A DNA stretch of 5,377 bases from Fidelibacterota bacterium (lineage in GTDB: Bacteria > Fidelibacterota > Fidelibacteria > Fidelibacterales > Fidelibacteraceae): NCBI GenBank assembly GCA_030596185.1, contig JAUVKP010000092.1, forward strand, positions 1 through 5,377. Direction: 5' to 3'. The notes beneath the pieces are model-generated. The model ran no database searches, had not been told where the DNA came from, and saw only the letters and a list, made by a program, of their open reading frames with translations. Shown piece by piece: positions 1 through 5,088 of the stretch (positions within the stretch are counted from its first letter, which is position 1; the number at the start of each line of letters is the position of its first letter). A program made the position numbers and the translations under genes.

Positions 1-322
1 TGTGGATCGGATCATGGAAGAATCACGGATCGCAAGGGAATCTTCGCTTATGGAAGAACTGTTAAAGGAAGTTGCACTGGACGGAAAGGCAGCCTATGGT
101 CTTGATGAGGTGAAAAAGGCCCTGGATTATGGTGCGATCGAGACGCTTTTGGTTGCGGACGAGATGCTGAGACTTGAGCGCGAAAAAGGGAATATTGATT
201 CACTGCTGATAGCTGTGGAACATGCACAGGGAAAGGTCGTGGTGTTCAGTACGGAGTTCGAGCCCGGGCAGAAACTGCATGCGCTTGGCGGAATTGCGGC
301 GGTTTTGAGATATAAGATATAA
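1..322 (+). CDS. pelA: Pelota (Dom34/PelA), C-terminal part, truncated by window edge
   Basis: This is the last 106 codons of a gene whose start lies left of the window; the frame is open from base 2 to TAA at 320-322. The protein resembles the C-terminal eRF1_3-type domain of archaeal Pelota: a helical stretch with LLVADEMLRL, then the hallmark ending with FEPGQKLHALGGIAAVLRY. Pelota is the archaeal/eukaryotic mRNA-surveillance factor that, with an EF1A-like or HBS1-like GTPase and ABCE1, recognises stalled ribosomes and splits them. The C-terminal domain contacts the partner factors. The N-terminal and central domains are outside the window, so they cannot be checked. Base composition is more GC-rich than the minus-strand genes to the right, as expected for a resident gene. 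The family call is confident; only the 5' end is missing. Confidence 0.93.
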   Translation, partial: VDRIMEESRIARESSLMEELLKEVALDGKAAYGLDEVKKALDYGAIETLLVADEMLRLEREKGNIDSLLIAVEHAQGKVVVFSTEFEPGQKLHALGGIAAVLRYKI

Positions 323-324
323 AA

Positions 325-353
325 GAGGTTTTTGTTTAGCGGTTTTTGACCTC
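325..353 (+). terminator. Candidate T-rich terminator of pelA
   Basis: Two bases after the pelA stop codon, GAGGT (325-329) can pair with ACCTC (349-353). The loop holds T-runs (TTTTT at 329-333 and 343-347). Archaeal RNA polymerase terminates on T-rich non-template DNA, so this is a reasonable 3' end for pelA. The stem is only 5 bp, so the T-runs may matter more than the fold. Confidence 0.4.
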
Positions 354-361
354 GATTAAAT

Positions 362-378
362 CCGCCGTAGGCGGCACA
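362..378. repeat. GC-rich hairpin, left member of a separated inverted pair
   Basis: CCGCC (362-366) and GGCGG (370-374) form a perfect 5-bp stem with a 3-nt loop, followed by CACA. The 17-bp segment matches the reverse complement of 4332-4348 at 15 of 17 positions. It stands out as GC-rich in an AT-rich spacer. It could be part of the pelA 3' end or a short dispersed intergenic repeat; which one cannot be told from a single window. Confidence 0.5.
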
Positions 379-407
379 CCCCTCCATCAACGATATAAAT
401 ATTTTCG

Positions 408-416
408 CATTTAATG
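408..416. repeat. Left copy of 9-bp direct repeat (putative target-site duplication)
   Basis: CATTTAATG sits immediately left of the GGCTTT end of the first repeat element. The identical 9 bp (10 bp if the following G is counted) recur at 4284-4292, immediately right of the AAAGCC end of the second element. A duplication only at the outer edges points to insertion of the whole 417-4283 unit. The match is exact, but the word is short and nearly palindromic, so an alternative reading is that it extends the terminal inverted repeats. Confidence 0.55.
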
Positions 417-502
417 GGCTTTATGTAAAAAGTCGGATTATTGCCCGACTTTATACACAGAATCTATACTTTTTACACAGGATGTACTTTATACACAAAG
501 CC
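417..502 (+). repeat. MITE-like repeat element, copy 1 (three iterated motifs)
   Basis: This 86-bp element has inverted ends GGCTTT (417-422) and AAAGCC (497-502). The inner 17 bp of the two ends match at 15 positions. AAAGTCGG (429-436) and CCGACTTT (445-452) form a perfect 8-bp hairpin around an 8-nt loop. The motif ACTTTWTACACA then occurs at 448-459, 468-479 and 486-497, steps of 20 and 18 bp. Copy 2 has the same architecture with one extra motif. The pattern resembles iterated transposase-binding sites at an IS end; the TTTACACA-like core is reminiscent of IS256-family ends, but that assignment is a guess. It also lies downstream of ietS and could contribute to its 3' end. Confidence 0.65.
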
Positions 503-528
503 TCTCCAGAATGATTGCATAATTGGAC

Positions 529-561
529 AAAAAAGGAGCAAACGGGATTAACATCTGCTCC
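529..561 (-). terminator. Stem-loop plus T6 downstream of ietS
   Basis: Read on the minus strand about 30 nt after the ietS stop, GGAGCA (561-556) pairs with TGCTCC (540-535) across a 15-nt loop. It is followed at once by six T residues (534-529). The stretch between the stop and the stem is also T/A-rich. This has the form of an intrinsic terminator and would insulate pelA from convergent ietAS transcription. Confidence 0.55.
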
Positions 562-590
562 ATAAGTAATATTATTTATTAATTTATTCT

Positions 591-2939
591 TTATAACGAA
601 ATGCTAACATCGCTTGCAATTTTAATGTTGCTGTGCCAGAAGTTTAATTCTTCAAGTTTCTGTGTAACTTCATCGTATACATTTTCTTTTCCAGAAGGAT
701 CTCTAATTGTCAGGATAAGGCAGAAATCTTGACTTAAAGCGATCGAATCGACACTAGCCTTTCTTTCAATATGATCTCTGAACAGTCCTTTTAGATAAAG
801 ATACCACCGTTTATCCTCTGTTAGATAAGATAGCATATTACCTTCAGTCAGCTCGGATAGGTCTACAGCATATTTTTTAACAGGATAATATTTATCGCCG
901 TATTGAATAAGCAAACGTTCCCTTAACGCAAAATCATCAGCTTGTCTCTTCATTTTCTTTTTGCTGTACAGTGAATCAAGAAACAGGTTTTTAGTTCCTT
1001 CTCTACCAACAGGGTTTAAGATATGTTGCTTACTTACATCCCTTTCTGTTTTCTCATCGTAAGATCCAAATTTTACATCAATATTAGATTGACAATACTC
1101 AACCCCTTGAGATGGGTCAAGGATGGGATCGTAAACTAATGTAGCAATAATTTGTCCTGTGAAAAAACCATCCTTTATTAGGCAAGTCGGCATTGGAAAA
1201 TCCATAATGTCAATATACTCTCCTTTTGCCAGATTATCACGTAGAATGAGTGTTGCTTCGTGTGGAGCATTGTATATGATATCATTCACCACTTTTGGCA
1301 TTCCAAATCCAAGTTCCTTTGTCCTCTCATTACTTGGAATGATTAAATCTTTCGAATATGATGCTGAATGAACGATTAAAGCCTTTAACAATATGGGATC
1401 AAATTCTTCATTAAGCTCTTGATAAATACCAGCAGCTAAGCTTGTCACCCTTGGGGTTGAAAAGCTTGTTCCAGCTGAACTTGATAAAGAACCATCTTTT
1501 GAAAAAGATTTAACACCCGTTATTGTATGACCATTACTATTTATGCCGGCATTTCCTCCATAATGAGAAATTTCTGGTTTAATAATATATTCTGGACCCG
1601 GGCCGATACGAGAAAAAGGAGATGGGTTATCAACTTCTGCAAAATCAAATTCACCTTTAGCGTGAGCAATTGAACCTACAACCAATGAACGAACAGAGTC
1701 AGCTCCCTCATGTATTCTTCCTTTTGTTTTGCCGGAAATAAAGTTCTCACAATTCCCCGCAGATTTGCATATAAGCACATTATAATTATCTTGCAGTGAA
1801 TCCAATGCAATAGCAAAATCCGAAAATTTGTCATCGCTTACAGGAAGAACAATGCTTATTGATAAATTCCATATTTTGATTTTATCGTGATTTCCACTAA
1901 TGACTTCTTTGATGTTTTCAATTAACTCATCTTCATCAATGCCTTCTTTTTCTGTGTCAGGAAAAACAGTCGCATCAAATAATTTTACACCATTATGCCC
2001 AACCCAATCTTTACCTTCACACACATCACCATACAAAGCAACACCAGCAACAAAAGTACCATGTGTAGGATTAATGCGGTCTTCTGGGTATACCGTCCAT
2101 CGTTCGTTCGACAGCCATGGGGAAAGGTGTGGAATTGGTTCAATTCCATTATCCAGAATACCAATCGTTACATATTTTTTGTCTTTTTCAGGTTGCATAA
2201 TATGGATCGGTTGTTCATCTTCCATCATATCAAGGGCAACTATGTACTTAGGCATTGGTTCAATAGAAAAAAGAGCTTCAAAAATTTCAGACTCTTTTAA
2301 ATCATCAAGAATAGCTTTGTTAATATTTTTTAATTTATACACAGGAAATTGTTCAGAATAAATCGTCGTTTTAAACTCAATCCCTTTGCTTTCAATAATT
2401 CTTTCAAACAATCGTCGTATAGCAACATTCTGTTCATAGTTTTGAAACTCTACCAGTTTAACTTTGTAGTTTTGAGTTCCTTCATCTTCGAAGATGCTTG
2501 GTTTGTATTCTTCGAAACTTTCTAAACATGAAATAGCAAAATTATTTTTTTCGTAATCCTCCAATCGAGAAGAAAAAATTTTCATTTCATTAAGAGAATC
2601 TAAGCTCACGATCAATTCATCAGATCGCAACAAACCAATAACATTGCTTTTATTTTTAATTTGAAATAAGTCTGATATGTTACGACGTCGTGATTTTGCA
2701 GTCGATTTATCATCCATTTTAGCAACAAACATAAAAGGAATTATAGAATCATTAGCTTGTCGCTCTTCTATGGGATATTTAAAACTATCAAACTCTGCCG
2801 CTAATTGATTTGCACGTTTTTCTAATTCGTTGCCAGACAGCAGCCATTTTGGAGGTTCAGAGTTGAAACCCGGCTCAACTCTTTGATCATCAATTTCTCT
2901 TGGTGCAAAAAACTTAATTGGCAACTTTTCATTACTCAT
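591..2939 (-). CDS. ietS: IetS-like subtilisin-family (S8) serine protease
   Basis: This 782-residue protein has a central subtilisin domain with the full catalytic set: Asp263 in ILDNG, His293 in THGTFVAG, oxyanion Asn396 in SAGN, and nucleophile Ser492 in GTSFSTP. There is no signal peptide or membrane segment, so it should act in the cytoplasm, unlike most subtilases. Residues 1 to about 250 form a long N-terminal region with no family I can name. Residues from about 560 look beta-rich (TLVYDPILDP) and resemble the C-terminal region of other large intracellular S8 peptidases. The ATG start follows the ietA stop by 3 nt, with GGAG 9 nt upstream. The pairing with an upstream AAA+ ATPase matches IetS, the protease/toxin component of IetAS, known from Ti plasmid maintenance and phage defence. 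Substrate and trigger are unknown. Codon usage is AT-rich compared with the flanking genes, which suggests transfer. Confidence 0.85.
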   Translation of the reverse strand: MSNEKLPIKFFAPREIDDQRVEPGFNSEPPKWLLSGNELEKRANQLAAEFDSFKYPIEERQANDSIIPFMFVAKMDDKSTAKSRRRNISDLFQIKNKSNVIGLLRSDELIVSLDSLNEMKIFSSRLEDYEKNNFAISCLESFEEYKPSIFEDEGTQNYKVKLVEFQNYEQNVAIRRLFERIIESKGIEFKTTIYSEQFPVYKLKNINKAILDDLKESEIFEALFSIEPMPKYIVALDMMEDEQPIHIMQPEKDKKYVTIGILDNGIEPIPHLSPWLSNERWTVYPEDRINPTHGTFVAGVALYGDVCEGKDWVGHNGVKLFDATVFPDTEKEGIDEDELIENIKEVISGNHDKIKIWNLSISIVLPVSDDKFSDFAIALDSLQDNYNVLICKSAGNCENFISGKTKGRIHEGADSVRSLVVGSIAHAKGEFDFAEVDNPSPFSRIGPGPEYIIKPEISHYGGNAGINSNGHTITGVKSFSKDGSLSSSAGTSFSTPRVTSLAAGIYQELNEEFDPILLKALIVHSASYSKDLIIPSNERTKELGFGMPKVVNDIIYNAPHEATLILRDNLAKGEYIDIMDFPMPTCLIKDGFFTGQIIATLVYDPILDPSQGVEYCQSNIDVKFGSYDEKTERDVSKQHILNPVGREGTKNLFLDSLYSKKKMKRQADDFALRERLLIQYGDKYYPVKKYAVDLSELTEGNMLSYLTEDKRWYLYLKGLFRDHIERKASVDSIALSQDFCLILTIRDPSGKENVYDEVTQKLEELNFWHSNIKIASDVSISL

Positions 2940-2942
2940 TGT

Positions 2943-4046
2943 TTATCTCTCCGAGGTTTGATTTTTTGAAACGGCTTGGATTTTTCTTAGAGGAATACCT
3001 AAACTTTCGTTAATTTCTCTGTGCGGCGCATTATTCCGTAAAAGGTAATTAATAAAATCATCTTCGCTATCTATGCTGTGATTTTGATGAAAATATATTT
3101 CTCGCAAGACATCACTACTGGTGACTAAATTTCTTTCGTAAATAATAGATTTTTTAATGGCATTATTGATAATTGTCTTAATGTCGGAATGGCTAAACCC
3201 TACGAAAGCATTTTCTATTTTTTCAGTCTTCTTGTTATTATTTAAAATGTCCTCTGAAGCATTTTCAAGAAAAATGTTTAACAGCTTACCAATTTCCTCT
3301 TTTTTGGGCTTTTCCAAAGTTATTACTTTAGAAAATCTCCTCCATATAGCCGGGTCAAGCAATTCATGGTGATTAGTAGCAGCAATTAGGATATTATTTT
3401 CATTCATCCCATCAATATTTTGAATTAGGCTGTTAACTACACGTTTTAATTCTCCCAACTCGTTTTTGTCATCCCTAAGTTTTGCAATAACGTCAAACTC
3501 ATCAAGAAATAGAATGCATTCTCGTTTGGAAGCATAATCAAAAATTTTCCGAATATTTTTTGCAGTACTTCCTAACAATGATGAAACGAGCCCATCAAGC
3601 CTTGCAGTAACAAGTGGTAAGCCTGTTATGGATGATATATACTGCGCCACGGTTGTTTTTCCGCAGCCCGGTGGACCATAAAGTAATAATGAATTGGATA
3701 TCTCTAATCCCGCTTTAAGCAAACTATCGCGCTGCTTATAATATTCAATAAATCCGGTTATTTCTTCTTCTACATACTTACTAAATACAATTTGAGAATC
3801 GATTATTTGTGGTGTTGAAATCTCAACAATATTCATGCGGCTTTCAGCATCGACTGGTTGCGTTGAAAAACCATCAAGGGAAGTCAATGTTCCTTTCTTT
3901 TTTGATAACACCGCCCGAATTTTTTTTGGTAACGCCACTTCGCCTTGTTTTTCAAGATTATCTGCCAAGATAGCAGAGTAATTTGATATCTTTTCTTTAT
4001 CCCCGACAAGCCCACCTTCAATTATTTTCAATAATTCAGTATACAA
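2943..4046 (-). CDS. ietA: IetA-like AAA+ ATPase, partner of the S8 protease
   Basis: This 367-residue AAA+ protein has Walker A GPPGCGKT (124-131), Walker B CILFLDE (177-183), sensor-1 AATN (222-225) and a paired Arg finger candidate in WRRF (235-238). A helical lid follows with GFSHSDI (283-289) near the sensor-2 region. The core resembles classic AAA ATPases of the FtsH/katanin/spastin type but has no protease or membrane domain. Residues 1 to about 80 form a short helical N-terminal domain. Residues about 342-360 (REINESLGIPLRKIQAVSK) look like a helix-turn-helix, which could bind DNA; this is inference. It starts with TTG, since an in-frame TGA lies 9 nt upstream and GGAG lies 9 nt before the TTG. 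It is the first gene of the ietA-ietS operon. In IetAS the ATPase is the antitoxin/regulatory partner of the protease. Intact motifs imply an active ATPase. Confidence 0.85.
   Translation of the reverse strand: MYTELLKIIEGGLVGDKEKISNYSAILADNLEKQGEVALPKKIRAVLSKKKGTLTSLDGFSTQPVDAESRMNIVEISTPQIIDSQIVFSKYVEEEITGFIEYYKQRDSLLKAGLEISNSLLLYGPPGCGKTTVAQYISSITGLPLVTARLDGLVSSLLGSTAKNIRKIFDYASKRECILFLDEFDVIAKLRDDKNELGELKRVVNSLIQNIDGMNENNILIAATNHHELLDPAIWRRFSKVITLEKPKKEEIGKLLNIFLENASEDILNNNKKTEKIENAFVGFSHSDIKTIINNAIKKSIIYERNLVTSSDVLREIYFHQNHSIDSEDDFINYLLRNNAPHREINESLGIPLRKIQAVSKNQTSER
2949..2952 (-). promoter_or_regulatory. Ribosome binding site of ietS
   Basis: On the minus strand GGAG lies 9 nt before the ATG at 2939-2937 and inside the last codons of ietA. 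This fixes the start and implies translation from the polycistronic message. The spacing equals that of the ietA site. Confidence 0.7.
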
Positions 4047-4055
4047 CCAACATCA

Positions 4056-4059
4056 CTCC
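4056..4059 (-). promoter_or_regulatory. Ribosome binding site that sets the TTG start of ietA
   Basis: GGAG (within GGAGTGAT, close to the archaeal consensus GGAGGTGAT) is 9 nt upstream of TTG 4046-4044. The ATG overlapping this site (4054-4052) is in another frame and stops after five codons. An in-frame TGA just upstream excludes a longer ietA. Confidence 0.65.
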
Positions 4060-4068
4060 TGTAATTAG

Positions 4069-4156
4069 TACAATAACATGATTGCGACAATTTAATTGTA
4101 AAATTGTTAGAATTTCTACAATATCCGTTATCAAACTATGTACTAATGTTATTGTA
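4069..4156. repeat. 11-bp perfect inverted repeat bracketing the ietA upstream region
   Basis: TACAATAACAT (4069-4079) and ATGTTATTGTA (4146-4156) are exact reverse complements separated by 66 bp. A second overlapping pair, ATTAGTAC (4064-4071) and GTACTAAT (4140-4147), is also exact. They enclose most of the ietA upstream region and may be paired binding sites for a regulator. Confidence 0.55.
4087..4107. promoter_or_regulatory. Candidate operator upstream of ietA
   Basis: ACAATT-T-AATTGT (4087-4099) is a perfect 6-1-6 palindrome. ACAATTT (4087-4093) also pairs with AAATTGT (4101-4107). The pentamer ACAAT or its complement occurs six times between 4070 and 4155. This lies 41-61 bp before the ietA start, where an autoregulatory operator would be expected. 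It is AT-rich, so chance contributes. Confidence 0.35.
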
Positions 4157-4160
4157 TATA
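4155..4160 (-). promoter_or_regulatory. Possible TATA box for ietAS
   Basis: TATATA is preceded on the minus strand by GAAACTCC, which could serve as a BRE. Transcription would start about 25 nt downstream, leaving a leader of roughly 85 nt. TATATA is palindromic, so it could equally serve the plus strand. A nearer but weaker alternative is AATTAAAT around 4091-4098 on the minus strand. Confidence 0.3.
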
Positions 4161-4177
4161 GGAGTTTCGTTGTCAGT

Positions 4178-4283
4178 GGCTTTGTGTATAAAGTCGGATT
4201 ATTGACCGACTTTCTACACAGACTCTTGACTTTCTACACAGAATTGCGACTTTATACACAAGTCATACTTAATACACAAAGCC
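4178..4283 (+). repeat. MITE-like repeat element, copy 2 (four iterated motifs)
   Basis: This 106-bp element has inverted ends GGCTTTGTGTA and TACACAAAGCC (GGCTTT 4178-4183, AAAGCC 4278-4283). AAAGTCGG (4190-4197) and CCGACTTT (4206-4213) form the same 8-bp hairpin as in copy 1; with one mismatch the stem extends to 15 bp. The motif ACTTTMTACACA recurs at 4209-4220, 4229-4240, 4249-4260 and, as ACTTAATACACA, at 4267-4278, steps of 20, 20 and 18 bp. It is 20 bp longer than copy 1, exactly one motif unit, and has several base differences, so the two are not a recent duplication. It lies about 130 bp upstream of ietA and could influence its transcription. Confidence 0.65.
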
Positions 4284-4292
4284 CATTTAATG
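4284..4292. repeat. Right copy of 9-bp direct repeat (putative target-site duplication)
   Basis: CATTTAATG directly abuts the AAAGCC end of copy 2 and matches 408-416 exactly; the next base is G on both sides. The inner flanks of the two repeat elements (TCTCC after copy 1, GTCAGT before copy 2) show no such match. Confidence 0.55.
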
Positions 4293-4331
4293 GATAAAGT
4301 GAATGATCTTCTATGCTCAGTGGTGTGGAAA

Positions 4332-4348
4332 TGTGCCGCTTGCGGCGG
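4332..4348. repeat. GC-rich hairpin, right member of the inverted pair
   Basis: GCCGC (4335-4339) and GCGGC (4342-4346) form a 5-bp stem with a TT turn. The 17-bp segment matches the reverse complement of 362-378 at 15 positions. With the cassette removed the pair would sit about 75 bp apart in the pelA-hpt spacer. The rest of the 4294-4521 spacer holds no coding region, only AT-rich sequence and the hpt promoter region. Confidence 0.45.
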
Positions 4349-4401
4349 TTGTGCCAGTTTTAGTTTAAGGTAGAACTATCAAACTTACGCAGCGATTTTA
4401 C

Positions 4402-4461
4402 TACAGCCATACAAATACTAAAAAAGAACTATTTTACAAAACAAAACTTTTTTACAGCCAT
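4402..4461 (+). promoter_or_regulatory. Direct repeat TACAGCCAT upstream of hpt
   Basis: TACAGCCAT occurs at 4402-4410 and again at 4453-4461, 51 bp apart, close to five helical turns. The second copy abuts the putative hpt TATA box. Nine exact bases including a GC-containing core in an AT-rich region suggest paired regulator or activator sites. I do not recognise the factor. Confidence 0.35.
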
Positions 4462-4469
4462 TTTATATA
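4462..4469 (+). promoter_or_regulatory. TATA box of hpt-dph2
   Basis: TTTATATA is a good archaeal TATA box. Initiation about 25 nt downstream, near 4490-4495, would give a leader of about 30 nt before the hpt ATG. It would drive hpt and the overlapping dph2. Confidence 0.55.
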
Positions 4470-4505
4470 CAAAAATAAGCATCTATAATCATAAAGTAAA
4501 AACAA

Positions 4506-4509
4506 GGAG
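4506..4509 (+). promoter_or_regulatory. Ribosome binding site of hpt
   Basis: AGGAGTG holds GGAG 12 nt before the ATG at 4522. The spacing is slightly long, but no nearer in-frame start exists, and the N-terminus fits the family. Confidence 0.55.
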
Positions 4510-4521
4510 TGCTTCACACCA

Positions 4522-5088
4522 ATGCTTGACCTGCTAAAAATATCACTGACAGAAGCCCCGATAATCAAAAGAGGGGAATATTACTACTTCATACACCCAA
4601 TATCCGACGGAGTGCCCATACTCAATCCTGAGTTGATAGGTGAAGTCTCTGACCACATCCTGGAAATTGCAGACACAAACGTGGATCGGATACTAACAGT
4701 GGAAGCAATGGGAATCCCGATCGCAACTGCGCTTTCGTTAAAAACGGGTATTCCGCTATCGATCGTTAGAAAGAGAAAGTACGAACTCGATGGTGAAGTA
4801 GAACTTTCACAGAGTACCGGATATTCCAATGGAGAATTGTATATCAATGGAATCGCGAAAGGCGACCGTGTGCTGATCGTGGATGATGTCATCAGCACCG
4901 GAGGGACACTTCATGCTCTTGTGAAAGGTTTGCAGGACATTGGTGCGATAATATGTGGCATATTTGTCGTGATCGAACGTGGGGACGGTTCATCCGGACT
5001 GGCGAAACTGGGCATTGACGTTACTGCGCTTGTCAAGATCGATGTGGACGCGAACGGAGTATCCATTATAGGTGATTCGGATGGCTAG
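4522..5088 (+). CDS. hpt: Hypoxanthine/guanine phosphoribosyltransferase, archaeal type
   Basis: This 188-residue cytoplasmic type I phosphoribosyltransferase has the PRPP-binding motif [13 protein letters not shown] at residues 117-129. It is preceded by [12 protein letters not shown] (61-72) and the basic VRKRKYEL (82-89), as in the archaeal Hpt family that resembles adenine phosphoribosyltransferases. Members salvage hypoxanthine and guanine with PRPP, giving IMP and GMP (EC 2.4.2.8). The length is typical and the two acidic residues of the PRPP loop (Asp121, Asp122) are intact. The start is ATG with an upstream AGGAG and a TATA box about 55 nt before it. The 3' end overlaps dph2 by 8 nt, so the two are probably co-transcribed. 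Substrate preference within purines cannot be fixed from sequence alone; some archaeal relatives act as regulators rather than enzymes. Confidence 0.9.
   Translation: MLDLLKISLTEAPIIKRGEYYYFIHPISDGVPILNPELIGEVSDHILEIADTNVDRILTVEAMGIPIATALSLKTGIPLSIVRKRKYELDGEVELSQSTGYSNGELYINGIAKGDRVLIVDDVISTGGTLHALVKGLQDIGAIICGIFVVIERGDGSSGLAKLGIDVTALVKIDVDANGVSIIGDSDG
5071..5076 (+). promoter_or_regulatory. Ribosome binding site of dph2 within hpt
   Basis: GGTGAT pairs with the AUCACC of the archaeal 16S tail and lies 4 nt before the ATG at 5081. It supports that start over the in-frame ATG at 5093. Confidence 0.5.

Larger units (their letters stand above)
417..4283. mobile_element. Putative composite cassette carrying ietAS between two MITE-like repeats
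   Basis: The unit starts GGCTTTATGTA (417) and ends TACACAAAGCC (4283), giving imperfect terminal inverted repeats. It is flanked by the direct repeat CATTTAATG(G). Inside are two similarly oriented repeat elements (417-502 and 4178-4283) and the ietA-ietS operon, which is clearly more AT-rich than pelA, hpt and dph2. No transposase, integrase or recombinase gene lies inside, so movement would need functions in trans or homologous recombination between repeat copies. The boundaries are read directly from sequence; the composite-element interpretation is inference. Confidence 0.5.

Noticed and set aside
1900..2361. Plus-strand reading frames of 101-153 codons opposite ietS
   Set aside because: They are antisense to a clearly conserved subtilase catalytic region and have no ribosome site or family resemblance.
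591..2939. Secreted subtilase
   Set aside because: The N-terminus (MSNEKLPIKFF) has no signal peptide, and the gene is in an operon with a cytoplasmic ATPase.
2943..4046. FtsH or Lon-type ATP-dependent protease
   Set aside because: The AAA+ core is similar, but there is no membrane segment, no HEXXH and no Lon protease domain; the proteolytic partner is the separate S8 protein.
4209..4278. CRISPR-like regularly spaced repeats
   Set aside because: The repeated unit is about 12 bp with only 6-8 bp between units, there are at most four units, and no cas genes are present. CRISPR repeats and spacers are much longer.
4178..4283. Plasmid iteron-type replication origin
   Set aside because: The array is iteron-like, but there is no replication initiator gene, and both copies sit in a chromosomal intergenic region with transposon-like borders.
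4082..4297. 71-codon plus-strand reading frame
   Set aside because: It starts at TTG, has no ribosome site, runs straight through the repeat array and target duplication, and has no recognisable protein character.
4584..4898. Minus-strand reading frame opposite hpt
   Set aside because: It is low-complexity, Ser/Ile/Thr-rich and antisense to a confident phosphoribosyltransferase.
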